Source: Symsagittifera roscoffensis (taxonomy: Eukaryota; Xenacoelomorpha; Acoela; Convolutidae). From it: 64,000 bases of DNA. The position numbers were made by a program, and so were the translations under genes. The stretch spans positions 83,747,574 to 83,811,573 of the forward strand of contig NC_087063.1 of NCBI RefSeq assembly GCF_963678635.1. The letters run 5' to 3'. This document shows positions 1 to 10,564 of this stretch, piece after piece. How positions within the stretch are numbered: position 1 is the stretch's first letter; every line of letters begins with the position of its first letter. The notes beneath the pieces were generated by a model. It was not told where the DNA came from. It did no database searches and saw nothing but the letters and a program-made list of their open reading frames with translations.

Positions 1-467
1 TTATTCCATTTATATTTGATCATGAGTAAACATTTCACCTATAGTGATTTTGATGGATTTTCCTAGATTCAATAAAAAAAACAATTTCTTTTAAGGAAAA
101 CGGAATTGCATTATAATCGAAAATAATGGATTATGTGATTTTAGATCTTTTGGATAACAATCGATGATGTATTGAAAATCCATCATGTGCTATAAACTTT
201 GCCCAATAATCGATTATCTAGAAACCATTTTAAACTTTTGGTTCGGGTGTACACTTTATTAGCGGTTTTTTTAAATAAATTAATTTAGTGGGAATGTGAG
301 TTTTGTTTTGCAGTCACGAAAAAGTTCTAACAGAAGTCCGAAACTTTTAAAACCAAAACTTATAATGTTTCAAATCTTCCTACCTAAACAAATTTAACCA
401 AATCTTTGTTGTTTTGTATTTTCCGTGTTTTTTGGTGTTTGCCTGATGAAACGTACACTTCCTGATG
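1..467. other. AT-rich intergenic DNA, no gene seen
   Basis: No exon-like GC-rich stretch and no long ORF. It ends at the MITE starting at 468. Confidence 0.6.
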
Positions 468-684
468 GGCATTTTTCCTCATCCCCCACATTTCCATTTC
501 AATTCTTATTTTTTTAAAGTGAGCCAGTGAAATTTCGCATGGTGATCAAATCAACATTTTAAAACTGATTTGTTCTTCATGATTTGCATCACAGCATCAC
601 GCATTTGGCCAAAAGCCATAATAACACGTAACAACTATAAAAACGGAAGGTTTGGAAAGTGGCAGAGGGTAGCGGAAAAGAGCC
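468..684 (+). mobile_element. MITE with GGCTCTTTTCC-type inverted termini, divergent copy
   Basis: Same family as the copies at 21466, 22049 and 22764, recognisable by the internal segment GATTTGTTCTTCATGA and the end GGAAAAGAGCC. The 8-bp flanks tcctgatg and gcctgaag agree at 6 of 8 positions, consistent with an old insertion. The ORF of about 93 codons over it is incidental. Confidence 0.7.
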
Positions 685-1160
685 GCCTGAAGATTAAGAA
701 GAAAAAAATTCTGTCAACCAGCCAGAGGCCTAAGTTGGAGGTTGATTATTTAAGGCTAACTAAGCTATGGCTATTTTACAAGAGCTCACCTTATAAAGAA
801 CAACACTTGGTGCGATTTGAACTCGCAATCATATGTTTGAACCGGTGTTAGGTATCTGAAATATCTTTATATGTAGCTGTTTATAGCTATAAAAACTAAC
901 GCACTAAACCTTTTCTGTCCATTTTGAAGGTGTCTGTTTGAGGGCCAAAAAATGTTCAAAAACATCCACCACTTGCTGTTTAACAACGTGGGATATTGTC
1001 TATACACGATCGAGTGTTATAAATTAAAAGCCGCAAAAAACAAAATTAGCATCAGAAGTTTTTAGTATATTTTGTCGAGTTGCACAGTACTCTTAGTTGG
1101 TCAAAGTGGTTATCAGTCGTCGTTTTTTTTCAGTTTCACTTTTTCGTATTGTTCAGTGTC

Positions 1161-1336
1161 CTACCAGAAGTTGGCATGTCCCAGCCCTGCTTTGCCCTCT
1201 ATCTTCTTCCAGAGGAACTGACTGCTGCCCTGTGCCTGGGGGTAGAGGTGCTGTTTGTAGTTGTGGGACCCATTCTGTACTACATGTACATGGGGGAGTG
1301 CAGGTCTCTGGCCCACCACTTGGGGACGGTACTCAC
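1161..1336 (-). CDS. Putative receptor gene, last coding exon (C-terminus)
   Basis: Exon model of 176 nt. An AG acceptor precedes position 1336, and the frame stays open for 58 codons to a TAG at 1163-1161. The exon is much more GC-rich than its surroundings. It starts in phase 1, which fits a GTCAGT donor at 1880 in the preceding exon; the same donor hexamer is used by the exon at 6403-6493. The peptide is hydrophilic, rich in His, Gln and Gly, and ends GHANFW. I recognise no domain. A plus-strand reading of the same DNA also gives a short hydrophobic ORF from the ATG at 1176, which I consider a shadow. The preceding exon has its own in-frame stop if this splice is not used, so two C-termini are possible. 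Confidence 0.5.
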
Positions 1337-1880
1337 CTAAATCCAAATGTCTTTATGTCAGTTAACTGTCATTTATTTTTAAATGTCATGGGTTATTATG
1401 TACAGATATGAAGGATTATTGGTGGGACATTGTTGCACTTGTTAAACAGTCCAAAAATCATTACCACTCAAACAGTTTTTAAGAGGGTGGCCGCGATTTA
1501 GATTTTGGGTATTTATTAACCTAAGCTTATGTAAAAAAAATTTGGTTACCCCATGAAAACTAAGATCTACTCCAACTTCCCACCCATCAAAAAATTAAAA
1601 TATAAAATTGTTTAAAATAGTTCATACGGTATTTTGGATTAAGGAATATTGCATAAACTTGTTCACGTTAACACTTTTTGTAGCGCTTAAAACATCGAAG
1701 TCATTTTAAACAAACCTTTCTAAGCAGAATTTGTGTGACAATCAAAGAAGAGAGAAGTCTAATTGGAAAACAGCAAAAAAAATGAGTATATATTTTGTAT
1801 TAAGGGTTGAGAAAAGTGAATATATTTAAATAAAATACATTATTATGATTATTATTCAGCCCTCCTCTAGAAGTACTGAC

Positions 1881-2133
1881 ATGTGACTGTGTCCCTGTAA
1901 GTGCTGGCCACAGTGTACCGGTCGGCCGACTGAGATCGTCCCCCCGCTGGCCTCATCTGCTGGTATGCCTCGTGCCAGTTAGTACTCCTAGGAGTCCGAG
2001 TCAGAATCATCTCCCCGCTCTGGGGGATGGCGATCGTTCCCGGCCTGGCGTCTATGGTCATCGAGGGCATCTGACCCCTCGCGGGGGACATGAGGGTCAT
2101 GGGGGTCAGTTTAGGGTTCGACTGGCCTCTCAC
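1881..2133 (-). CDS. Putative receptor gene, cytoplasmic-tail exon
   Basis: The acceptor is a TTCACACAG-type site just above 2133. The exon starts in phase 0, continuing from the exon at 5325-5467, and encodes 84 codons plus one base. Two outcomes are possible at the 3' side. A GTCAGT donor at 1880 would join it in phase to the exon at 1161-1336. Read-through gives four more residues (CQYF) and a TAG at 1869-1867. The peptide is disordered-looking and rich in Pro, Ser, Thr, Met and Arg, with several tyrosines near the end (ADRYTVASTYRDT). Twenty-two nucleotides of this exon (1971-1992) recur inverted inside the MITE at 2337-2718. No known domain is recognised. Confidence 0.72.
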
Positions 2134-2167
2134 CTGTGTGAACACATTACATATAATTGAATTAAAA

Positions 2168-4470
2168 AAACAAGGATAGCCGGTTGCTGTGCAAGTAGCA
2201 CAGAATGCTCCGACCATTTTCTTAGATGAAAAATACATGGAAGTTTTTTTATGTTTTTTTTAATTAGTGTTGTTTTTTGTGCGTGGTGTGACTGAAAGGA
2301 TCTACAAAAAACCTGAATTTTAGGTATAGTCGAAATCAGAGGCGGATCTAGGATTTTCTCGAGGGGGGGTGCGGATTTTCAAAAAAAATTCGAAAATTTT
2401 GACGACCTTTTTTTTTTTAGGTCGACCAAATTGATTTTTCGAGCTCTCCCAGAGCTCTCCCGTTTTTGGGCACTTTTTGAAAAATGTTGAAAAAAAAGCG
2501 TTTTTTTTTATATATTGGCGCCAAAGGCGCCTTTAGAAAAATTTTAGGGTCGGTCGGCCAAAAATGGGTTTCTGAAAAAGTATCAAAGGGGGACGGCAGG
2601 GGGTCGAATCCCTTTGGGTCGGCAGGGGGTCGAATCCCTGAGGGGGGGGGGGGGGGAGTACTAACTGGCCTAGGAGTACTAACTGGCACGTCCCCCCCCC
2701 CCCCTAAATCCGCCCCTGCTCGAAATTCGCACTAAAATAAGCCAAATCAAGAAACGGTTATTGTCAAGAAATAGCTAGGAAAAACATACAAAATTTAGAA
2801 AAAAAAACAAACATTTTTTTGAATTCTTTTGCAGAAAATGTTTTGAATTTTTTTCCAAAATTAGCGGTAAGAAACTTCCCAAAAAATTACTTCATTTGCA
2901 TGGCGTATCCTTCTGCAATAAGCCTGATAGCTTGCTTTAGTCGCTCGAATTAGACTAAAACTCGAAAGTTCCGAAACGAGTTTTCTCGACACTAGGGCAA
3001 CTTTTTGATCGAACTTTTCTGAAAGGGCTTGAATATGATTTATCACTCGGCCCATTCGTGGTACCTGATTTGCCAGGAAAACCAAGAAAAAGAATAAAAA
3101 CTAAAACCATCCGAATACAAAGTTCCTCTCCGTTTTCAATGGTCGGAGCAATCAGGCTTCTGATAAAAAGTTATTTTTGGTACCTGAATACGGCTCTTGT
3201 GAAAGAAGAAAAAGACATACTCCACTTCTGAAGGTATGATAGAGCTTAAGATTTGAGTGGCATTTTCCCACGCAAACTTGGCTATCACAGTAAATTTACC
3301 ATAAGATGGATGTTTTATCGAGCAAATTAGATTCAGAGAGACCGCTCGTAAATTGGTCACTTGGGTATCATATTCAAACCTTTTCAGTTGTGACTTGATT
3401 TCCAAAAAGTGAGTTTCACAGCGGTATCGCTCAATAACAAGAAGTAAGTTTTGAATTTGCTTTTTTTTCTCACGCCATTTCAGCGACGAAGATTGAATTG
3501 TGGCACTGAAATGAAGTAATCTTCATATCGAAAATTTGATGTTTAAATTTTTCCCCATCTGTTGATTAATAATCATCGTTTTAATAAAATACTGAGCTTC
3601 TGGTACAACTTAAACCCACCAAGAATCATGTAAAACGCTATACAGCTGATCACTGCATGGCCCTGAGAAAACTATGGCAGATGTTGTGAAATGATATCCG
3701 CCGTAAACTGCGCAAATAAAGAGGGTAAATTTTTAACATCGCTGTTATCGTTAAGAAATAAGGGTTATTTGTTTTGGAAATATTCATTTCGTTAATGATC
3801 GGTTAACTGGCTGATATTAAATTAATCGACTTCATGACGAAGCTGGAGATTCTTTGGATGTAAAAATTTTTTGATTGTAGAGTTTTTGAATGTTTGTAAA
3901 TTATTAATTAAAATGCAATTTTGTTTGCAAAGCTATAATTGAAATAATTGAGTTGACTTAAGCGTTAGTACTACAATTTGTTTAAATTAGCCCAATGCCT
4001 GCAAGAGTCACAAAACATAATCAAATTTACCTAAGAAAAACACAACCAACAGACAGCTGGAAAAGAGTCAACGAACGCAATTAAACAGAAAAAAACTAAC
4101 TTCGAAAAAATAGATGCCTTTAAACCACTTCGAATTTCTAGATTATTTGAGGCTTGACAGTTTTTCGATGAAACTAACAGAATTTTAAAAAATTGGATCG
4201 ATAGGTAATTTTTTTTATTTTGCTGGGAAATCCTGTACGCTTTTGTTGTTCGATAGTAGAAATTGCCTTCCTTTTGACATAAAAAATGAAGTGAACATAA
4301 ACAGAAATCAAAAGTCGAACCGCGAAAAAGTAATTGTGAGCCTGAACAAATTTTAGGACGTTTCCTGAAAAAAAAACAAAAAAAATTATCATCGCGACCT
4401 ATATAAGAGTCTGCTTTACATTCATTCTTTCTTAAACAGTTTTAAAAACAGTTTGCTTTCAATCAGTTCA
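2168..4470 (+). repeat. Dispersed repeat R1, copy 1 (interrupted by MITE)
   Basis: Shares with 7002-8260 and 29865-30560 the start CCGGTTGCTGTGCAAG, the CTTCTGCAATAAGCCT segment, and a GTGGTACCTGATTT segment. With the copy at 7002 it also shares a tail around a TATATAA box (4400-4406). Identity is patchy, so the ends are approximate. No coding potential recognised. Confidence 0.55.
2337..2718 (+). mobile_element. hAT-like MITE with captured exon fragment
   Basis: It begins CAGAGGCGGATCTAGG and ends CCTAAATCCGCCCCTG, imperfect terminal inverted repeats of the CAGGGGCGGATYTAGG type. The 8-bp flanks gtcgaaat (2329-2336) and ctcgaaat (2719-2726) agree at 7 of 8 positions, as expected for hAT target duplications. 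It carries long G and C runs. Between them, at 2656-2690, is a sequence absent from the other family copies but present in the receptor exon at 1971-1992. It sits inside the dispersed repeat beginning near 2168. Confidence 0.85.
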
Positions 4471-5324
4471 GCTAAACTATTTTAAAATTCTGCTTCTGTT
4501 CAAGATTATTTTTGACCCCCTGGCACCCAGAAAACAGCTGGAATTTTGTTTCCAATTTTCGGTGTATAGAACTCAATTTTGATTAGTTTTATGAATTGAA
4601 GTCGACAACAAGATGCAGAGTAACCAGATGCACTAGTTGTTCACTTTAACAAGTGGGAACGAACGGCTTATCGAGTGTGATGGTTTTTTTTAGCAAGATT
4701 CAAGTAACTCAAGGAAAGTTCGTAGTTACCACAAGTTTTTGGATAGCAAAGCTCTATTGTTGGTGATTGCGTTCACGAAGAAGCAAAACAATTGTCTCAA
4801 TGTCGAAAACTTATTTTCCAGTCTAATTTTTTAGACTTTCAACACTGCCAATCTAGTTCTAGTTGACTAAATTTTGTATGGCCAACGCCTAGTTCACTTG
4901 CCCCTTTGGATAAGAAACACTAATAGAAAACTTAAAAAAGTAGTCGACAATCCATGTCTTACATATGGGACTGTTTATTTTTTATAGCTCGAAGTTACAA
5001 AAAAAATAGAATCTCAGAACGCAGAAATTTGCGTGTCAAATTAGTTCGGTCTAGTGTTTTTGTAAACTGAAATTGGAATTGGTACTGCAACTATCAATAA
5101 TATTTCCAGTTTGACCCGAATTGGAGTTTTTTGTCGTTATAGGAGCTTACAGCAATCTACAGCTTCCAATTAGATTTGATTTTAATTTTAAGAATTCAAT
5201 TTTATTCTAAATATTCTATATTTTAGATTTTAAATTTTATATCTCTGGCTGATGTGAATGACTTTTTTCTAAAAAAGATTCACACTTTTGTTTAATCTCT
5301 TCCGACTGGAAAGCAATAACCCAC
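2727..5324. other. Intron of the receptor gene, repeat-derived
   Basis: AT-rich, mostly repeat R1 up to about 4470. From 4470 to 5324 I see no gene, RNA or further repeat. Confidence 0.5.
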
Positions 5325-5467
5325 CTCGACGTTGAGTGTCTCTATCTGTTCTGAGATGACGTGTGGGTCCGCGGGTGGGGGTCTGGTGTAGACGGGGGGT
5401 GGCTCATGGTCTGCTCTGTAGGGAATCGTAGTCCCAGGGGGTCTGGAGGTCACACTCATCATGGGAC
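5325..5467 (-). CDS. Putative receptor gene, cytoplasmic-tail exon with TIPYRAD motif
   Basis: A strong acceptor (GTGTTTGCAG) lies above 5467 and a strong donor (GAG|GTGGGT) at 5324. The exon is 143 nt, enters in phase 1 and leaves in phase 0, matching both neighbours. It encodes a proline-rich peptide with the motif TTIPYRAD, then a poly-proline stretch (HEPPPVYTRPPPADPH) that could bind SH3 or WW domains, and an acidic helix-like end (ISEQIETLNVE). The TIPYxAD core is shared with four other exons of this gene. The family is unknown to me. Confidence 0.78.
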
Positions 5468-5723
5468 CTGCAAACACATTTCATATAATTTTTTAACAAG
5501 AAATTTAACAGGCTATTTTTTAACAAGAAATACAATAAAAACGAGTTTCGATTAGTAAAGTTTTTTTAATTATTTATGGTAATTTTACTAAAAAATACAA
5601 TTTTGTTTTTACAATACAGTTTTTACACATGAAGTTGATTCTGACTATAAATTGCATGGAAATAACAATCAAAAAACTTGAAAATAGAATACTATAGAAT
5701 AATATCATATAAATACTGTTTAC

Positions 5724-6005
5724 CTGCAAAGTCGTAAGCCTGAAAGGTGTTGCTGGATAATCCTCCCCCGCCCCCTCCCCCGCCTCCGAGCATGCCAGCC
5801 GACACCACCACCGGGTCATCGTATCCTCCGATCATCATGTCATGGGGGAGGGACATAGTCTCACGGGGAGTGGTCACTGCCAGTGGACTTCCCAGAGAAG
5901 ACGCCCCCGAGTAGCCATTAGTGGCCCCATGACAACCCCCTCCCCTCCCCCCTCCCCCCATGCGGTATTGGACTTGGTCGGCTGCGTAGGGGATCGAAGA
6001 GCCAA
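5724..6005 (-). CDS. Putative receptor gene, glycine-rich tail exon with SIPYAAD motif
   Basis: The acceptor (TTGCAATACAG) lies above 6005 and the donor (GCAG|GTAAAC) at 5723. It is 282 nt, phase 1 in and phase 1 out. The peptide opens with GSSIPYAAD, followed by two glycine-rich low-complexity stretches around a Ser/Thr/Pro segment and the acidic, tyrosine-bearing GGYDDPVVV. The glycine runs come from GGG and GGA codons in an otherwise AT-rich region, so the exon stands out by composition. Low-complexity tails like this are typical of intrinsically disordered cytoplasmic regions. There is no recognised domain. Confidence 0.78.
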
Positions 6006-6402
6006 CTGTATTGCAAGTGGGGAGCATAAACCATTTCAGCTTCACTGGCTCTTAAACTAAGTTATAAGACTAGTTATAAACCAGAGTAGATCGAATCAAA
6101 AAGCAAAGATCCAATCTTATAATTTTATATCAAAATTAAATAAGGTTAGTTAACAACCTGGACATAGAGACTGTAGCATGGATAGCATGTGTTATGATTT
6201 ATTTCTTCACGAGAAACATATTCAACGCCTAAATGAAAAAAAAACAGCAAATGAAAAGAAAAAACATTTTTTTTTGAATTAATTTCCTTTTTTATCTTGA
6301 ATTGTTTGACAAGTTATAAGAGCTGAAATGATGTAGAGCAAAAGAGCAAAGAGAGCTCTCCATCATCGGCTCTTAGTAGTAATCGGATCCATTCAAACTG
6401 AC

Positions 6403-6493
6403 AGTTTCTTCTGGACTCGCTATTCATGCACTCCATCTTCAGCGCCTTGGCTCTCAGCTGCTGACTCAATTCACGCAGTCGGGTGTTGGGGGT
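6403..6493 (-). CDS. Putative receptor gene, short helical tail exon
   Basis: The acceptor (CATTAAATAG) lies above 6493 and the donor (AACT|GTCAGT) at 6402. It is 91 nt and joins in phase to the exons on either side (phase 0 in, phase 1 out). The encoded segment (NTRLRELSQQLRAKALKMEC) has heptad-like spacing and probably forms a helix or short coiled coil, continuing the helix that starts in the preceding exon. Without the splice, the frame would run on to a stop, which supports the chosen donor. The weak point is the GTCAGT donor, although the gene appears to use it twice. Confidence 0.65.
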
Positions 6494-7001
6494 CTATTTA
6501 ATGAGCAATTTATTGTCAATTTAAACTTGAAGTGCAATGCAACCATTCTGTTAAATTAGGAATTTTATTGCAAAAGTTAAGTCATTTGACTGATAACATT
6601 TGAAAAAAGAAAAATCCTCGTTGTCAATGGAGGTTGTAGATTGTAGATATTGATATCATGATTTGAAAAAAAAAACTTGATCCTATGCAACAAGATTTCA
6701 AATTTTTTTTCGGTATTCAAAAAAATAACAAAAAATTGCTATTTGAAAATGCTTACTGGGTGTTTTTTTTAAATTTTAGCCTGTAAGTTTAATTGTATAT
6801 TTTAATTCCCGGGTCGCAGTTTGAAACTGAATCGAAAAAAAAAATAGCTGAACTTGATTAAGCTCTTCATTTTTTTTTTGAAATTGGCTTTGCGAAAAAA
6901 TTGGTTGGTTTAGTCAAAAATCGATCAAACTTTAAATTAAAAAAATGTGGGAAGAATCAAAAAATAATTTTTTTTTGGCATCGAAAAGACGCTTAAACAA
7001 G

Positions 7002-8260
7002 GCTAACCGGTTGCTGTGCAAGAAGCAAAAAATGTTCTGACCAAAAAATGAGCCTAGCATTACTTGCGATCCAACGAAAACATAGCATTGAGAATAGACA
7101 ATGAGATAGAATCAACACAGTAAAGCTGGCATTTTGGGCAACAACTTTTGCTGAGAAACGATAAAACAAAAAAACATGAGCAAATTCAAGCTGAAATTTC
7201 TGAAAAATCTATTTTTACAAATTGTTTTGATTTTTTCCCCCTAAAAACCATGTTAAAGGATCTAAATTAATTTCACAAACCGTATACTTCTACAATAAGC
7301 CTCTCAAAATTGTGCTGAAACTCAAAATTTTGGCAACAGTTCTTTGCGACACTAAGACAACTTTTTGAAAAACGTTAATTTTGTTTGGATCGGAGTTGAT
7401 AGGGCTTTAAAATGATATATCACTCTAACCATTCCTACGAGTTGTTGTGGTAATTGTTTTTGGTTGAAAAGCAATTTAACAGTTAGTTTTGTTCGAGTCA
7501 TGAATTAACAATTTTCAATATAATATATCTCTCGACTCATTCCCATGACTATTTGTGGTACCTGATTTTGCCTGATTTTGATTATTTGTGGTACCTGGAA
7601 AAACAAAACAGGAAAAAAGAAGCAGAAACACACCTGAAAATAAAATTCGTCGCCATTTTTACCTGTTTTTTTAGATTCTTTCTTGTTTTCGTCATCTTAT
7701 TTTAAATAAAAACAACACAATTTGAGAAAACTGGATTATTAGGAAAATTGTTTGTTAGCTGGGAAATCTAAAATCAATTCCACTTTCTGGACTAAAAATC
7801 GATCAAGTATTTTCGCGCCATTTCAATTTTCTTAATTGAAGAGTGCAGTTTGACTATCTTATAGCAAATGAACTTGAATTGAATGCAAAAAGAGCACATA
7901 TACCTGTGGGCGTTCATATGTGCATTTGAATCAATTGGTAAGTTTTTTATTTCGCTGGTAAACCTGCTGGTATTTTTTTTTATTTTGCTGGCGCAATGTT
8001 TTGATAAAAGACATGATGAGCAAATCTGTTCACAATTGTTGAACTGTTCAAAATACCAAGTTTCATTTCATTGTGAAAATGATGGAATAGTTTTTAAACA
8101 CTGAAAATGATAGGTGGACAAGAAAGTGAAAAATAGCTTTTCCTGAAAAGAAAGAAAAAAAATCAGCACGACATATATAAAAGCCTGAACTACGTTCATC
8201 GACTATTAACAAACATCAGTTTGAAACTTTTTGAAAGTTGAATTCGATAGGAAATTTGAT
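7002..8260 (+). repeat. Dispersed repeat R1, copy 2
   Basis: Starts with AACCGGTTGCTGTGCAAG and ends shortly after the box CATATATAAAAGCC (TATATAA at 8174-8180). It lacks the MITE found in copy 1. The rest of 6494-8396 is AT-rich intron without recognised features. Confidence 0.55.
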
Positions 8261-8396
8261 AAAGGTAAATTCTGCATGCTAACCAAGCTTACATCGTTTT
8301 TTTCTTAGTATTAAAAGAACCCGTTGGTGGCCAGAGTATAAAAAATTTGTCCTAAAAGTATAAATCTGATTCGGATTACATTGCACATTGAATGAC

Positions 8397-8581
8397 CTTT
8401 GGGACATTGGGACGTGCCATGGCCACTACATTTGCAGTGTGTTTGTCGCAGCAGGTCTGACTGCCCCCCAGCATATTGGGGAAGGGGAGCGGGTCGTTCT
8501 CACTGTCCAAAAGACGCAGAATAGTCTTTGTCTCTTTGATCTTTTCTTTGATGTCGGCACTGTATGGAATTGTAGTGTCGT
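8397..8581 (-). CDS. Putative receptor gene, tail exon with TIPYSAD motif and helix
   Basis: The acceptor (GAAATACAG) lies above 8581 and the donor (AAAG|GTCATT) at 8396. It is 185 nt, phase 1 in and phase 0 out. The peptide opens with TTIPYSAD, runs into a charged helix (IKEKIKETKTILRLLDSEND), then a proline-rich turn and a double-cysteine segment (GGSQTCCDKH). The SQTCC run recalls a stretch in the neogenin/DCC cytoplasmic tail, but nothing around it fits, so I do not assign that family. The exon is GC-rich against AT-rich introns. Confidence 0.78.
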
Positions 8582-8842
8582 CTGTATTTCACAAATTCAA
8601 ACCAGTAAAAGCATTTCCTATAAACTATTTTATTTTTTTTTGTATAAAAATTACTACAGCGCTTAAACTATTTTTAAATAATTTTTGCATTTTAGAACCT
8701 GATTCGATAAATTTTGCCAAATAAAAGTTTTGCAATAGTTCTACAAATAAGAAATCGTCACTTAGCGAAAGTCGGGGGACTGAGACAAGAGTTGGAATAA
8801 AACTTTTACTGTTTCGTTTCACATCTGACGAGCACCCATAAC

Positions 8843-9109
8843 CATGAGGATAGGGGGGCACCCTGCCCTCTATGAAGGCGTCGCAGGGGGGCTCAGCGCG
8901 GGGATAATCTTCAAGGGCGCCAAGTGGTACGAAATTGTCATCCATCTCTTCGTCCACCCTTCCCCCCTCCCCTTGTTCCAGTCCGACGCTGCCCTGTTGT
9001 TGTCGTTGGTGCTGGGGACCTGGAGGGGGCTTTCGGTAGGGGGAGGCGGAGGATGAGGGGTAGTTGAGACAGTCGTTTCGTTGAGGCGTGAACGGGATGC
9101 TCCCGTGCT
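8843..9109 (-). CDS. Putative receptor gene, Pro/Gln-rich tail exon with SIPFTP motif
   Basis: The acceptor (TGATGCAG) lies above 9109. The donor is CATG|GTTATG at 8842, which is less ideal than the others. It is 267 nt, phase 1 in and phase 1 out. The peptide opens with HGSIPFTPQRNDC, then a Ser/Pro/Gln-rich stretch, then an acidic part (VDEEMDDNFVPLGALEDYP) and a Pro/Gly/Tyr-rich end. Other frames over the same DNA give long but compositionally odd ORFs; this frame is chosen because it alone links in phase to the exons at 23984-24322 and 8397-8581. The downstream intron is short (about 260 bp), while the upstream one is nearly 15 kb. Confidence 0.75.
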
Positions 9110-9838
9110 CTGCATCAATTCAACCCCGAAAGTTAAGAAGATAGAGCCCAAAATCTCAAAAAGGCTTTTTTCAAACTGATTCCTAAATTCTCAGGAAGAT
9201 TTCTCTAATTTAGATTTCGTTAGTTTTCGGTTTTTCAGTTTGAAGGCGTTTCGGATGCCTTTTTGAGATCTCAGGTTCTATCCGCTTAAGCCATCGTCCA
9301 CTCATTTTTTAATTACACCCAATGAAATACAATTTAAAAAAATGTTTTGGCACTTTTCTCATTTCTATACCATCTTATTGATCGAACTAAAAACATTCAT
9401 GAAATCAAACTAAATTTTTAAGTGAAGTTCCAAACTAATTTACTTAAGTGAAATTGCCTAAAACCATCATTTCGATATAAAAAACAAAAAATATGCTACT
9501 CAGCTTAACTTAATGTTTCTTTAAATGTATCGTAGTCGATGTCTCAAATCAGTTCAATTTAGAGAAATAACATAGGCAAAGAACTTCCGTTTTTGGGATT
9601 ATGACGAGGCGTGAAAACTCCCTATTTAGAGCAAGAAGTCAAACTTTTGAGAACTTGTTCATAAAATGGGCTGGAAAAAATGATTCAAAGTTTGTTCAAC
9701 CAACTACTCAATACTCAAATGCGGGGAAGGGTAGCTACAAAACGGGCGCTCAAAGAATTCAGTTCATTTTAAAAACGATCACACTTCTTGAATCTATTCA
9801 AAAAATTGCGAAAACCTCTATTGGGAAAACCCTTAAGA

Positions 9839-10564
9839 ATGTTGAACCATAAGAAAAACTACGCAGCTCGGCCTGGTTTTGAAAACTACGTTGGAAAACT
9901 ACTAGTTGCTGTATGGGTTCTTTGTTTTCTCGTCACTCGAGCAAACAGCAAACAGTTTATAGAGCGGTGTGTGCATAAACCATGCCAAGTCGGATGGACA
10001 TGCATCCCACTAAGAGCCGGATATCGCTGCGAGCCCCCAACAACTACAAAGTTTACCCATTGCGGCCTGAACCCTTGCAAGCCTTCATGGTCTTGCATCG
10101 AGTTAAGGTCTGGATATCGCTGCGAGCCCCCAACAACTACAAAGTTTACCCATTGCGGCCTGAACCCTTGCAAGCCTTCATGGTCTTGCATCGAGTTAAG
10201 GTCTGGATATCGCTGCGAGCCCCCAACAACTACAAAGTTTACCCATTGCGGCCTGAACCCTTGCAAGCCTTCATGGTCTTGCATCGAGTTAAGGTCTGGA
10301 TATCGTTGCGAGCCCCCAACAACTACAAAATTTACCCATTGCGGCCTGAACCCTTGCAAGCCTTCATGGTTTTGCATCGAGTTAAGGTCTGGATATCGTT
10401 GCGAGCCCCCAACAACTACAAAGTTTACCCATTGCGGCCTGAACCCTTGCAAGCCTTCATGGTTTTGCATCGAGTTAAGGTCTGGATATCGCTGCGAGCC
10501 TCCGGCAACAACAGCCATGACAACAACTTCATATTATCCATACTGGTGGCCGATCACACAATAG
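9839..10564 (+). CDS. Secreted four-cysteine tandem-repeat protein
   Basis: Uninterrupted ORF of about 241 codons from the ATG at 9839, ending in TAG. A hydrophobic stretch near residues 17-36 (KLLVAVWVLCFLVTRANS) looks like a signal peptide. Six 31-residue repeats follow. Each has four cysteines spaced as C-GLNP-C-KPSWS-C-IELRSGYR-C and an EPPTTTKFT linker. The first repeat is divergent and the last five are almost identical, also at DNA level (93-nt unit). The pattern resembles half of an EGF module, with only four of six cysteines; the threonine-rich linker could carry O-glycans. A polyadenylation signal AATAAA lies at 10847-10852. The gene sits antisense inside a large intron of the minus-strand receptor gene. 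The frame also extends upstream without an ATG. Function is unknown; an extracellular matrix or surface-coat role is only an inference. Confidence 0.8.
   Translation: MLNHKKNYAARPGFENYVGKLLVAVWVLCFLVTRANSKQFIERCVHKPCQVGWTCIPLRAGYRCEPPTTTKFTHCGLNPCKPSWSCIELRSGYRCEPPTTTKFTHCGLNPCKPSWSCIELRSGYRCEPPTTTKFTHCGLNPCKPSWSCIELRSGYRCEPPTTTKFTHCGLNPCKPSWFCIELRSGYRCEPPTTTKFTHCGLNPCKPSWFCIELRSGYRCEPPATTAMTTTSYYPYWWPITQ
10039..10505 (+). repeat. 93-bp coding tandem repeat, about five near-identical units
   Basis: The units differ at only a handful of sites (for example ctgcgag/ttgcgag and tggtctt/tggtttt). The unit length is divisible by three and stop-free in several frames, so it produces spurious long ORFs on both strands. 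The near-identity implies recent expansion or ongoing homogenisation. Confidence 0.92.

Noticed and set aside
1080-1340. Plus-strand ORF with a hydrophobic stretch over 1176-1336
   Set aside because: The opposite strand gives an exon in the right phase for the receptor gene. The plus-strand reading has only a weak donor and no follow-up exon.
8397-8581. SQTCC run similar to the neogenin/DCC cytoplasmic tail
   Set aside because: Only five residues agree. No fibronectin domains or other conserved tail motifs of that family are visible, so the match is probably chance.
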